Shown here: positions 45,868-60,400 of the stretch, piece by piece
Position numbering within the stretch: the stretch's first letter is position 1
Layout of the letters: the number at the start of each line of letters is the position of its first letter
From: Engraulis encrasicolus
Taxonomy: Eukaryota > Chordata > Actinopteri > Clupeiformes > Engraulidae
Length of the DNA: 64,000 nucleotides
Assembly (NCBI RefSeq): GCF_034702125.1
Contig: NC_085857.1
Coordinates: 57,610,426-57,674,425, forward strand
Reading direction: 5' to 3'
Notes under the pieces: generated by a model
Seen by the model: only the letters and a program-made list of their open reading frames with translations
Told to the model about the DNA's origin: nothing
Database searches by the model: none
Program-made: the position numbers and the translations under genes

Positions 45868-46740
45868 ATGTTTGAGTTCAAAAATGTTTTATATATCACA
45901 GCAATTATGAAAGAAAGGCAATTGAGGTTTGACTTATCGGAAATAGAGGAGTTGTTATTTTCTTCAGAAACTTTAAAAGAGAAAATAAGTATATTTTACA
46001 ACCTTATGACAAAAGAAAGCTCATCATCATTTGTGGGGTTGAGAAAGATATGGGAGAATGATATAGGGAAAATATTTGATGATAATGCATGGTTAAATAT
46101 TTGTAATAATCAGGGGTGGAAAAGTAACTTATTACTTTTACTCAATATTGTACTTGAGTAGCTTTTATGAATACTTTGTACTTTTTAAGTACATTTTTAA
46201 ATTAATACTTTTACTTGTACTTGAGTACATTTTGACCCAAGTACTTTACTCAATTACACTGGAACCTGGCCTGAGTACTGAGTAAAAAAAATGACTGAGA
46301 GGCAAAATGCCATGCACAATAATGCCACAATCCGCCAGAAATGAAAGATTGTGCAGGATGGCACACAGCATTTCCACTATTTTACTATCTTGTATCAATG
46401 TATTGGATGATGGCTGGTGCTAAGCAAGAGATAGAGGTTATGGAGGACGATATTCAAGAAAAATAAACATGACATTCTCAAGAGGAAAGCTAATTAAAAG
46501 TAACTAAGTACTTTTTACTCAAATTACATTATAAGTGAAGTACTTTTTACTTTTACTTGAGTAGATTTTTAGATAGGTACTTTTACTTGTACTTGAGTAG
46601 AATTTAGGCAAAGTAAAGATACTTTTACTTGAGTACACATTTTCTGTACTCTTTCCACCTCTGGTAATAATATTAATTTCCCTTTTACTAGTAATAAAAT
46701 TAAAGAAGCAAATTTCAAATTTATCTACAAAACCTACGTG
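45868..46740 (+). pseudogene. L1-like ORF2 C-terminal fragment split by a hAT MITE
   Basis: The frame 45868-46110 encodes LRFDLSEIEELLFSS ... ISIFYNLMTK ... SFVGLRKIWENDIGKIFDDN, matching the region after reverse transcriptase in L1-type ORF2 proteins (W..DIG..F...W). It resumes after the MITE at 46672 with INFPFTSNKIKEANFKFIYK and ends at a G-run (46740-46755). Truncated at both ends. Confidence 0.65.
46111..46663. mobile_element. hAT-type MITE CAGGGGTGGAAAAGTAA
   Basis: Left CAGGGGTGGAAAAGTAACTT and right TACTCTTTCCACCTCTG, 8-bp duplication GTAATAAT (46103-46110 and 46664-46671). It is rich in ACTTTTACTTGAGTA. 553 bp, noncoding; a very common type of fish MITE. Confidence 0.95.
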
Positions 46741-46755
46741 GGGGGGGGGGGGGGG

Positions 46756-48532
<1,777 letters not shown>

Positions 48533-48533
<1 letters not shown>

Positions 48534-50112
48534 GTTGACTAAGCTAGCATTAGCTACAGAAAGAATAGACAATGGAAAGGCTACTGATAAGTAGCAGCTT
48601 AGCAAAGGCTTAATGTCGTCTAGGCAGGGCCCAAAGGGTCCACAACAATGTCTGGGGTTTCTATAATAAATGTACACAATTCCGAGTAGAACGGAAAGAG
48701 AAATGATGGGGAATGATAGAGTAGTCAGTGGGAGGAATGCATTGATTGTGTGTGTCTGTTGCTGGCCAACAATGGCGTCCGCTCGGCTAGGTTAACGTTA
48801 GCATCAGAACCGTGAACAATAGGGATAGCTAGCGACTATGTAGCAAGTAAACCGTTGTGGTTTCAGGCGCTTCAAGTCCCGTAGTGGACGCGTGAATGTC
48901 TCAAGAGGTTCTGGAATTATCGATAACAAGTCCGAGTAGGAAGAGAGAGGAAAACGAAATAAAAGATATAGCAAGTGGGAGATGTTGCCTTCTACGTAGC
49001 CATTATAAAAAACTACTATAGTAAAACTACAGGAAATGGGGTTTCAGCGTACTTGTGTAAACACTGCGGGCCCAACGTGGCAATGGCTAACTAACAGAGT
49101 TGAAAAAAATATAGTGCTGTGTGCACCCGAAAAAGGACTGTATGATAGGGGCTGGATCAGGTATACAACAAACACCACAGGCTGTCCGGCCAGAACAGTA
49201 TGAAGATGTCCAATGAAGTCAGACACACACAGATGGGAATGCAAACCGTGAAACCGTGGTTTTACTATAAAAGTAAAGAAATACAAACAAGACATAAGCA
49301 AAATATACATTCATGAAAATACACATAATACTATATACAATATACAATATATACAAAGGGTGAAACTGAGGATAGCTGCCTACAGCAGCTATCTTACCAA
49401 GGGGGAGGGGGAACATGAAGGTGACTGCCTACAAGCAGCCATCTTAAGCAGGGGGGAATGAGAAGGGGACAACATGACACACAGCTACCTACAGTAGCTG
49501 TGTGGACCTGAGCATGGATATGGGAATGCCTACAGCAGACACATACAGCATGCATTAAACAGAAACATGTGAAATGTAAGCACTACTCCACCACAGCAGT
49601 ACATTACTGAGCCAATGTACTCTCTGGCAGAACCATGGCATGGAGAAATGAGTAATATACTATGCAGTCACTAGATACAAACAGTACAGTAAACAAATAC
49701 AGACATGACATAACATAGTAACAACATAATACAGTTGACTCACTCTCAGAGACGCACGGCAATGCAAAGAGTACACGAGTGGACGCTGGGACCCCGATAC
49801 GTCCAAGAGCAGAGAGAGAGAGTTGGGTCCCATAGATTCCCCGTCCGAACAGTGGTCTGAGGAGTGACCTCTGTGTCCTGGCCCTATATGCACACGGCAG
49901 CACAGCAGGGTGCCGAGCCAGGGGGTGTGCCTGTTGCCGGGGGCCCCTAGCAACACACTCAAGGGCCAGGAGTGGAAAATCACCGGTGTACAGGTCAAGC
50001 AGAGAGAGCAGAGCAGTAGAGGGAGGGGGGACAGGTAGCCCACCAGCAACGGGGGATGGGCAGCTTGCTAAGGCCAGTGAGGAGAGACCTGACTTTGAGG
50101 GCTCAGGGGACT
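48533..50112. other. Unit C-specific DNA, no recognisable gene
   Basis: Between about 49375 and 49550 the phrase GCCTACAGCAGC-ATCTTA recurs four times with changes, a weak degenerate repeat. No coding domain on either strand. Confidence 0.5.
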
Positions 50113-50801
50113 GAAGGGCGGGTTATGCTTCCTACTTGTGCCACAGAGTGAGCTTGTCGCAGCCATGATGCAGTTAATTTTGGTTTATGCCCTGTTTTGA
50201 AGCACGGTCTGCGCGATGTCATTCCACGCTGAAACTGCCTTCAATACAAAGAGTAAACTAGACGTGTCGGTTGTTTTTTAGCATCACAGACTCGACGAGA
50301 ATGAAAATGAAACATTAAATCTTTATATCACGTGCATGTTTGATCGCACTGGCAGCCACAGTGGTAGTTTGGAACAAAGAAGTGGCTCATTTGTCGAGGA
50401 CGAAGCGGAATGTTTCCTCGACCTCGGAACCACTGTTCAATTGTCCAAATAACTTCAGCGTCGTAACTTGCAAGCGCATGTGTTGTCTTTGGTTCGTGTA
50501 AATAAATCAAACAACAAAGCACGGGCAACTTATTTAATGAAGAGCTCACAGTCCGTAGACCGACGAAGGTTAGAACAAGGAAGTAGCGCTTGTTCTCGAC
50601 TCGAGGACAGAGCAGGCTGGTCGAGAGGACCAATCAGAGACCTATTTTCGCCCTTTCACGCCGTCGCTCCCTGCGTCGAGACACAATTTCGGGGAGGTGC
50701 CCCAGAGTCCCTGCGTGATGGGGGGGGCTTCACTCCGTTAACTGCGCGGCTCACTGCATCATGATGCAGTGACGCTGATCTCGAGGCATAAACCACCCTT
50801 C
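50113..50801. mobile_element. MITE with GAAGGGCGGGTTATGC termini
   Basis: Left GAAGGGCGGGTTATGC and right GCATAAACCACCCTTC are imperfect 16-bp inverted repeats. About 690 bp, no transposase. Harbinger-type ends look like this, but no target duplication is clear. The ORF 50468-50764 has no domain. Confidence 0.65.
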
Positions 50802-51874
50802 AGGGCCCACAATTCTTAACAAGAGTGCTTCAAGCAGAGTTGGCTATTCAGAGAATGGTTTACTACAGATTATGCACTAAAAGTGTATAAAAGAGTACTG
50901 AAATGCTCGGAGGGTTATGAGAATCTAACATTTCAAAGGGGAAGAGAGTGAAAGAACGAGGAAGAGAGAGAGCGAGAGAGAGATGGAACTCTCGGTGGCT
51001 ATGTGTGTCTGTGTAAACAAATGGTTAGCGTCGCGTTGAGCTAACCTAGGGCCTGTTACGGCCTGTTACTACAAAAGGCGCAGCGCGTGTATTTCTGGAC
51101 TAGTAAGCAAAACGGTCACGTTATGACGATCCTCGGAGAGTTCCGAACATTGATGGTTAATCAATATTTGAACTATTCCGTGCGAACGCCACAAGCGGGG
51201 TCGCTAGGCTTAGTAGCCAGTAATACAGAATGAGTTAGCAGAGTGTAACCTAAACTAGGCAGAAGGATGGACAGAGAAGCAGGATAAATGCAAATAAACA
51301 TATGCACATGAAAAATAAATCAAGTGTCCGGATAAAGTCTTGAGATATGTCCAGGCAAGGTCTCAGACTTGAAGTGAGGAATTCTTTGCAAAGGTGTTTT
51401 AAGCTTACAGCGTGTGTAAGGTGAACTAAGCAGTCTATGTTTGTATTCGGCCGAAATATAAAAACAATAGCTTGTCCAGCTGCGCAAGTCGCTCTAGTGT
51501 CCTGCCTGTCCAGCGGCCAAGACGAGAGTGGTTAAAACAAAGGGCCATTGGGTTACCAAAGGGGACCCAGGTGATTGTGAGTGGGGCTTTGGTCACAGCG
51601 CCTCCTAAGGGAGGAGGACTGAGAACAATGTGGACAGGGATTTGGCCAGCCATTTGGCGATCAGAGGGGAAGTTAGATATTGTTCATCAGAGAAGCAACT
51701 CTTATCTTACTGATTATTGAGGACTTCAGTCTCCACCATCATCAGTTTGAGTCACATGATTCTCACAAGTTTGTCATGAGCTTCTCTTCGTAGAGAAGTG
51801 CCAGGAACTGTACCTACACTATCCTAATTTGAGTGTCTAATATTTTCAGTTCAATCTTAAATAGCATTGTTTAA
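50802..51874. other. Unit C-specific DNA, no recognisable gene
   Basis: GAGA-rich stretch at 50940-50985. No domain found. Confidence 0.5.
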
Positions 51875-52956
51875 CTAGACTGCCTGTGCAGTCGCCTTCG
51901 ACTGCTTAAGGTATATCCCCGAAACGCGACGCTTCCAGTCCCCCATCATTCCTACCACTCCGGTCCACCATTTCGTAAATGTATATGATACATACAGACG
52001 TGACATGACGTGCATAGGCTTAAAACCAAACGACTATTGTGAAAATGAAGCAAAAAATGGAGCAAATGGTAATACTGTTTTAATGGTTCAGTGGATATAC
52101 CACTTTTGGTACAGTGTAATAACCAGTGTAACAATATTTAATACAATGTGATACCAGTGTAACACTGCCATTTTTTTCCATTACATCATGTGTTTGTACG
52201 TAAGTGGTATTACATGGTATTGCATATTGTTACACTGGTATTACACTATATTACATGGTATTGCATACTATTAGACTCGTTATTACACTGTACCTGATAT
52301 TGCATATTGTTACACTGGTATTACACTAGTATTACATGGTATTAAATATTGTTACATTGGTTATTACACTGTACCTAATATGGTAGATTCACTGAAATGG
52401 TGAACCATTAAAATAAGGTGTTACCGGGCAAATCAATCCACCCAGTCAGAAGTTATGGGCCAAATGAAATTTCCGCCATTTTGAAAGTGTTGTCTTCCAA
52501 ACTCGAATCAGTTCATGAACCTACCCTAGAGCATTCACACACAAAATCTGGGACAAATCCATCCACCCGGTCACTAGTTATGGGCCAAACAAAAATTCGG
52601 CCATCTTGAATTCAGCCATCTTGAAAGTGTTGACCTCCAAACTCGAATCAGTTCATGAACCTACCCTAGAGCATTCACACACCAAATCTGGGACAAATCC
52701 ATCCACCCGGTCAGAAGTTATGGACCAAACAAAAATTCGGCCATCTTGAATTCAGCCATCTTGAAAGTGTTGACCTCCAAACTCGAATCAGTTCATGAAC
52801 CTGCCCTAGAGCATTCACCCAAAAAATCTGGGACAAATCCAAACATCCGTTCAAAAGTTATCGCGTTAACACGAAAGACCTTACGCGGCGGCGGCGGACG
52901 CGGCGGCGGCGCACGCAAAACCATTACATCCCCGACGCTCCGCGTTTCGGGGATAT
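51875..52956 (-). mobile_element. Helentron-like nonautonomous element, copy b
   Basis: Inverse orientation of 23260-24508. The 3' end CTAG is at 51875-51878, then the hairpin (about 51888-51905), the subterminal CCCCGAAACGCG near 51916, the palindromic module (about 52060-52425), about three minisatellite units, a short (CCG)n tract and the 5' end at 52941-52956. Ends agree with copy a and flanks show no target duplication. Confidence 0.72.
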
Positions 52957-53871
52957 AATAATTGTATGCAATAATTTGTTTAATCAGGCCTACATTGGAT
53001 ATGCCTAACACTGTAGCTATAATTTAGTCTGATTGGCAAATACATTTCCATTTTGAAACATAGATATATTATACATAGGTTACAGTACATGTGCAAATTA
53101 TGATTATGATTGGTCTACATCATTTTAGAAAATATCAATGTAGATGGGTAATGAGCAAAGATTCCAATTCTTTCCTTGGTCGGCTGTGATGGGTGATTTT
53201 TGGATTTTGTGCGCAATGGGCTGTATTCTCCCACCCGCTTAAGTTTTACCAGTTGCGCACTTTGGGTGGGGCCAGGCCAAAATCGGGGAGGTTCTCATGT
53301 AAATCAATTCTAAGCGTATTCTCCCGTGCACTTACGCACTTTTCATCATCACACATCAAAGGGCTGTATTAAGGTCAAGCGCCACTGTGAGCTAAAATTT
53401 AATATTGCATTTGATGCTCGCATTTTGAACATGTCACACGGCTTTGTTGATGTTCCTTACCGTCAGCGTCAGCCTCCAAATCGAAATTCATTCACAGTTC
53501 CACATTAACATCCTTAATTGTGACAAAATATGACCAGCTGCACAGAGCATGTTCTCATATCGGTGAACTTACAAACAAAAGCAAGCAAGTAATTAATTAA
53601 TAAGTATGAGGATCCTCATGATGTACCCACGGACGGTAACCAAAACCAAAAACACCTCGTTGAACCATGCGAAAGTTGACGAGGCATGTCAGACTAAAGA
53701 CCGCTGTTCCAGTCGTCCTAACAGCCACCCCACCCAAAGTATGCCTATTCAAAAACAACCTTCACCATTTTTACAATGTTGTAGCCACAACGTTAAGTAA
53801 AGGGTTTTTATTGAAACTCCCCCACTTTTGTGATTTATTGGAACTTGTGCATATGTGCATGTAGCCTATTA
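52957..53871. other. Unit C-specific DNA; possible left end of a larger element
   Basis: Near 53210-53250, GCAATGGGCTGTATTCTCCC ... CTTAAGTTTTAC resembles the inverse of 56710-56762 (GTAAAACCGACTTAAG ... GGGAGAATTCCGCAC). If these are termini, a 3.5-kb element spans about 53210-56762. No gene seen. Confidence 0.4.
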
Positions 53872-54227
53872 AGGTGCCGGTATGCTTGCTGCAAGATACG
53901 TGAGCGCGTGCACGATTCGTTCATGAACGCGTTAACATGCGTATTTAATGTCAATTTCGCGCGCGTTGGACACGGCAGCCAAATGCGTGCGTCAGGTGCA
54001 ATAGGCTATCTTCAAACTCGCTGGGGGCGATCGTAAGATAGACTGCGCAGTTCCACGCGTGTGCTTGATATGAAAACGACAATGGCAGCAACTTTTAAGA
54101 GCGTCTCATTAGAGTTTGTCCGCCAGTATTTTGCGTCTTGGTCAACTGCTTTTGAAGCAAACATGTGATGCCGGTTGCTCGCGGTGACGCGCGTAATTTA
54201 CAGCTCACAGCAAGCATACCGGCACCT
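53872..54227. mobile_element. PIF/Harbinger-type MITE
   Basis: Left AGGTGCCGGTATGCTTGCTG and right CAGCAAGCATACCGGCACCT are perfect 20-bp inverted repeats with the 3-bp duplication TTA (53869-53871 and 54228-54230). 356 bp, GC-rich interior, noncoding. Confidence 0.9.
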
Positions 54228-54256
54228 TTAAACTTTCTGAACTGATGCCCGACATA

Positions 54257-55274
54257 CAGTGCCTTCAAAAAGTCTATACACCCTTCCTCAAATGTCAGCT
54301 TTTTGTGGTGTACAAAAAATGTCAGAAAGACAAATAAATTCACAGCTTTTTCCAACCTTCAATCTAATCTATTAACCTGTACAATGCAATTAAGGAACAA
54401 GCATAAAGCTTTAAATGGAAACAATAAATGAAATGTTCACAATAAATGAAATGTTCATAATTCCCTCCATAATTCTCTTCCTCCCTAATTAAGGCCCCAG
54501 TTACGGCTAAAGAAAAACAGCACAAAAGAAAAATGCTGCCACCACCATACTTTATGTTAGGTATGGTGTTATTACGGTGATGTTTTGCCCCAAACATACC
54601 CTTTTGAATTATGACCAAAAAATTCAGTCTTGGTGAGGCACATTTTGCAAAAAATACTTCTGTCATCTCCCAAATGCATGTGGGAAGATGTGTTATGGTC
54701 AGGTGAAACCGAGGTTGAACATTTTTGACATAATTCAAAAGGGTATTTTTGGCACAAAACATCACCGCAATAACACCATACCTAACGTGAAGTATGGTGG
54801 TGGCAGCATTGTTCTTTTGTGCTGTTTTTCTTCAGCTGTAGAGGAAGGAATTATGAACATTGCCACAGGGGCCGTGGTAGTGGCACAAAATCTTTTCCCC
54901 CCTGGTAGAAAGCTGAAGATGCAGAGGACCTAATCGTTCAGCCCGACAATTTCTCTAAGCACACGCCTAAATCTACAAAAGAATGGCTTCACCAGAATAA
55001 TATTGAGGTTTCGGAATGGCCCAGACAAGCCAAAGGTGCTGCAACTAAGTGTTAATTTAAGGGTGTCTATATTTATGCAACCATGTTAATTGAAGTTTTT
55101 TATTTTCTATTGTTTCCATATAAAGCCTTATGCTTGTTTCTCAATTGCATTGTGCAGGTTAATAGTTTAGATTGAAGGTGGAAAAAGCTGTGAATTTATT
55201 TGTCTTTCTGTCATTTTTTACATCACAAAAACCTGACATTTGAGAAGGGGTGTGTAGACTTGTTGAAGGCACTG
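54257..55274. mobile_element. Palindromic Tc1 derivative, 1.0 kb
   Basis: Ends CAGTGCCTTCAAAAAGTCTA and its near-inverse with TA at 54255-54256 and 55275-55276. Both halves carry the same piece of a Tc1 transposase facing outward: minus strand in 54364-54765 (HHRNNTIPNIKYGGGSIFLL) and plus strand in 54688-54933 (HHRNNTIPNVKYGGGSIVLL). The left arm lacks about 185 bp that the right arm keeps (about 54866-55050). The junction lies at about 54625-54725. It has no N-terminal DNA-binding part, so it cannot move itself. Confidence 0.88.
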
Positions 55275-55371
55275 TACAAAACCACCACTTACTAAGGTAG
55301 GATACAGGTTGTCTTATCTGTTTTTGTAAGGTAGAAAATATTTTCTGAATCTCATTACAGCTAAAAGTTTG

Positions 55372-56013
55372 TATCCATTTTAGACTATGCAGACCTGCTG
55401 TACATGAATGCTTCATCCCAATGTCTGAGTAAGATTGACTCTGTGTATCATGGTGCCCTGAGGTTCATCACTAACTGTAGGGCTCAAACTCATCACTGTG
55501 AACTCTATGCCAGAGTTAAATGGTCTTCACTGACTACCAGGAGACTTACTCACTGGTATACATTTATTTACAAGACAATACTCGGACTACTGCCACCTTA
55601 CATCTGCAGCCTAATCAAAGTGAGGAATATTGAGTCTTATGGTCTGCGCTCTAAAGGCCATTTGTTACTCTCTGTCCCTTGCTTCCGCACAGAACTGGGG
55701 AAGAGGGCATTTGTGTTTTCAGCCCCTACCTCATGGAACAATCTACAGAAGGACTTGAAACTAACAGATCTGATTCCATTGAACGATTTTAATTCCAAGA
55801 TGAGATCACTTGAGACAGAGTCTATTGTCTGTAACTGTTTCAATTGACGTGTTATTTTACTTGATTTGTTATTTTAATGCAACTGTGTAATTTTAATTTT
55901 GTAACTTGAGCCGCCACTTGGCCAGGACACCCTTGTAAAAGAGGTTCTTAATCTCAACGGGTTTATTTTTCCTGGTTAAATAAAGGTTAAATAAAAAAAT
56001 AAAAAATAAAGTA
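55372..56013 (+). pseudogene. LINE 3' end, CR1/L2/Rex1-like, 5'-truncated
   Basis: The frame reads ILDYADLLYMNASSQ, YHGALRFITNCRAQTHHCEL, GLRSKGHLLLSVPCFRTELG and FSAPTSWNNLQKDLKL, ending at a stop near 55845. This is the ORF2 C-terminal part of the same clade as the LINE at 21492-26440. The 3' tail GGTTAAATAAAGGTTAAATA followed by A-rich sequence is typical. The part before codon 10 is missing. Confidence 0.85.
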
Positions 56014-57088
56014 AAAAGGTAGACCTACATATCAGAACATGTCTTTGGCATTTAGCTTCTGGTCTCCATTACACCCCGTCAGCTACGCGTTCAAAGTCCT
56101 GGCTTGGCATTGCATGCCCATGTCCAATTAATTCCATTCCGCTTTTGAAAGTCAGCAAATACAATGTGTTTGTTACTGTGGGAATTAAGAGGCAATGATA
56201 AGCATTTTAAATCAGTTTTTGATTTCCGAAATTGTCTAGGCAACACGCCAAACTCCATTTTTTAACAAAACGTTTCATCATGTTAATTATTTTCAATCAA
56301 ACTGTTGCTGTGCTCCAAAATGGTGAGCTACAGTTCCCGCGAATGGGACACATCGGGTTTCCATCTCATTATCTCACCTCCACTACTCACCTTGTGTTTG
56401 TGAAAAGGAGTGAAGGTTAGATTTTGAAATGCTTTTGCACGACAACTTTTGCCACATGGTTTTAAATTCAAAGTTAAAGTTAAGTTTTGGCTTGCTTTCA
56501 ATGGATTGCCGAGGTTTTCACATGGTTGATCTGAAAATCCATGCTCCGTGGTTTCTTCGTAGCCACAACTGATGAACTTGGTAAAGACTCAGCCCTCCAT
56601 TTAGCATATATCATGCCCATGTTGGGCTACGCGCTGTAGTTCTGTTCGGAGTTAAGCGCGAGGGGTGTGGTAATATTTCAGAGGGGAGAAGCAGGATGGA
56701 AGCGCGGAAAAGTTGCGCGCGTAAAACCGACTTAAGTGGCGACGGGAGAATTCCGCACAATGTGATTAATCACAGAGAGTCATTGAGTTAATGTGATAAC
56801 ATTTCTTCATGTTTGCCCATCCCTCATTTTATTTTATGTGATATTTTTTGCCGCATCGGTGGACTGCCATATAGTGCTCCATTACTTTATCAATTTCTCA
56901 CTCAATGTCAATATGGACTATTTTATTTTACAACATGGACATGATGTTGAGATCATTCTCAAAAAGTGTTTTTTGTTCATAAATGATTTCTGCTGTACAT
57001 TGCTACATCACATCACCTCACCATAATATTATTACCCCTGCTCAAGGGCTGGGCGGTTCTGGAAAAAAATGTGCATCACGGTTTTCTT
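56014..57088. other. Unit C-specific DNA, no recognisable gene
   Basis: Contains the possible right terminus of a larger element (about 56710-56762). The last 20 bp (57069-57088) are the left target duplication of the L1-like element. No gene seen. Confidence 0.5.
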
Positions 57089-57423
57089 TTTTTTTTCTTT
57101 TTTTCCTTTCTGTTGTCTTTTATTATTTAATGGCTGGATTACGTTTCGACTTCTGATTCTCCTCTGAATCAGAATCTTTTTTTTTTGATAAAATGTTTTT
57201 ATTTTCCAAATAGCATATGATACAAGATATTACAGAAAGTCTGAGTTAAAGACAAAGAAAAAACAGTTAACAATATACACACATATTTCCTTCCCACCCC
57301 ACCCACCCCATGGCGACACCCCCCCCCCCCCCCAACCCACCCTGGATCTCAGAATATAATACCAACAAAACATAGGTAAATAAAAAGACTTGAAAATATA
57401 TTTCAACAACAGAAATCATTCTA

Positions 57424-60400
57424 TTTATACATTATGGCTGATTGTCCTGTACTTTTTCTTTTACAAGAGAGTATGCTGCGTCCCATGCTTGAATTGTTTT
57501 TTTGCTGGCTCCATGCATTCGAGCCACTGATCTCTCCATCATGACAATGTCCAAAAAAGAGTTTGCCCATTGCCGCCATGGCAAGGTATGAGGTGGCTGC
57601 CATCTCAATGCCAGCATTTTCTTCGCTGCTGTAAGTCCTGCCCATAGTGTTCGCTTTTGTTGCAAAGAAAAGTCAAAGGTGGAGTCATCATTGAGCAGGA
57701 GTAAAGTGGGTGAACATGGGATATTGATCTCGAGCATATCGCTCAAGGTGGAAGAAATTAGTCTCCAAAATGCAGACACACTGGGGCATTCCCAGTACAT
57801 ACAGTCCCAGGAAAAAGTTTGTACACCCTTTAAAATTTCTTACATTTCTGTCAAAATTGATCATAAAAACAGGTCTGATCTTCCCGGAAATCTCAAGAAG
57901 GAACAATCAGAGTCTGCTTTAATTAATTCCACCCAAACATTTACATGTTATCATATTTTTATTGGCCATAAGGCCATAGCATTCACAAGAGAGCAATGCA
58001 TAAGTAAGTACACCCTTGCATTAAGTAGGTTTTAATCCTCGGTTAGTTGCAATATCATCAACCAGACTTGTCCTGTAGTTGCACATCAGATTTGCAATCT
58101 GTTTTGTATCTTGTCTCCCTCTTCTTTAGAGAACTGCCTCTCGTCAGAAAGGTTTGTGGGATGTCTGGAGTGCATAGCTTTCTTGACTTCAGGCCATATA
58201 ATCTCAATTGTCTTTTGACTGGGCTATTCCAGAATTTGTATTTCATTATTATGAAGCCATTCTAAAGTCGATTTGCTTCTAAAGTATAGGTTGTTGTCAC
58301 ATTTCAGCACCCATACTCTTGTGTGCTTCAACTGTGTGACAGACTTCCTCACGTTTTTTCTGTAAAATATCACAATAAACTTGAGTTCATTGTTCCACTG
58401 ATAATAGCAAACTGTCAAGGGCCTGAGGCAGCAAGGTAGCCGCATATAATGATGCTCCCGCTACCATACTCAGAAGAGGAGATGTAACCAAGAATAGCTA
58501 AAAATGGGATTCATTCTGCCAATCTAAAATTAATGGGGTTTCTGTCCAAAAAATATTGCTGCACCTTTGAGGTTTGCGAAAAAAGCATTTATGTGCTTCA
58601 TAGAATTACTGCAAAATATTCTGTAGACCAGCATTGAAACCGAAGTTGAATTATTCAGGGGAACACAAAATGTCATGTTTGGAGGAGAACTGGAGAACCA
58701 CACCTTCACCAAAACATCATCTCCACCTTTGAGTATGGTAGCGGGAGCATCATTATATGCGGCTACCTGGGTGCCTCAGGCCCTTTTTAGTTTGCTATTT
58801 TCAGTGGAACAATGAACTCAGAAGTTTATCGAGATATTTTACAGAAAAAAAGTGAGGTAGTCTGTCACACAGTTGAAGCACACAAGAGGATGGGTGCTGA
58901 AATGTGACAACAACCCATACTTTAGAAGCAAATCGACTTTAGAATGGCTTCATAATAATGAAATACACATTCTGGAATAGCCCAGTCAAAGCCCTGACAA
59001 AAAACAATTGAGATTATATGGCATGAAGTCAAGAAAGCTATGCACTCCAGACATCCCACAAACCTTGCTGATGAGAGGCAGTTTTCTAAAGAAGAGGGAG
59101 ACCAGATACATCCAGATTATTTTGTTAATCTGATCTGCAACTACAGGAAACATCTGGTTGAGGTTATTGCGACTAACTGAGGGTTAAAACCTATTGAATG
59201 CAAGGGTGTACTTACTTATGCCTTGCTGTCCTGTGAATGTTTACATCTTATGGCCAATGAAAATATGAAAACTTATAAATGTTTGGGTTGAATTAGTTAA
59301 AGCAGACTCTGGTCGTTCCTTCTTGTGATTTTCGGGAAGATCAGACCATGTTTTATGACCAATTTTGACAGAAAGGTGAGAAATTTCAAAGGGTGTACAA
59401 ACTTTTTCCTGGGACTGTATGCATAAAAGATCCAACAGCATTCAGAGAACAAAGGTCACAATTAGGAGATGCAATAATTTTCATTGCATGTCGTCTCCTG
59501 GGGGTTAAATAAAACCTATGAATGCATTTATAGTGTATGAGTTGGTGGTCTGGGTTCTTGGAAGTACCATGTAGATTTTCCCATACTGTGCCCCAGCAGA
59601 TATCTTCCTCTAATACAGGGGTGAGGTCCCTATCCCATACACTTTCCACTGGCAATGATAAACAGGGATCAGAAATAAATTTGTAAAGTTTAGAAACCAA
59701 CCCACGTGTATGATTTTGGGGGGCAAGTAACTTCTTGATGAATGAAACTTTATTGTCATTGTACAGGTACAACGAAATTGGTACTTGGTAAATTTAGTGG
59801 ATGAGTTAACAAGGGAACACCCCAAGGAACGCCATATGCCTTCATAGCAGATCTCAGTTGTAAATAAAAGAGAAATGATGTCCCCGGGAGGTCATATTGA
59901 GCTCGTATATCACTAAAGGCACGCAAACCATCAACATTAAACAAATTGTTAAAAGTCTGAACTCCCTTATCCCTCCACAATGAAAAAGAAATGGGCTTTT
60001 TTCCAACAAGGAGGGGAAAATTATTAAATATAGGGGAGTGATTATGCCACTTTAAGTCGACCTTAGTATGATTCATTACAGTATTGCAAGTCCTGAGTAG
60101 ATAGGAAATTATAGGACCTAGGTGTGTTCTAGCTGCCTTAGGTGGTATGTTAGAGAATATCAGGTCTTGGAGCCTGTATGGTTGGGAGATATTTTCCTCG
60201 ATTGATTTCCAAGAAACAGACACACTAGAATTTAACCATACATACAAAGGTCTAAGAACAAAAGACCAGAAATACATTTTCCCTGCATCTTATCTCTCTG
60301 AAGAGTTTTAAACTTCAGTCGGGGCCTCTTCCCATTCCATATGAATTTAGATATCAAAGACTGTAACTTATCCCAGTACCCTTTTGGGGGTGGAAGAGGG

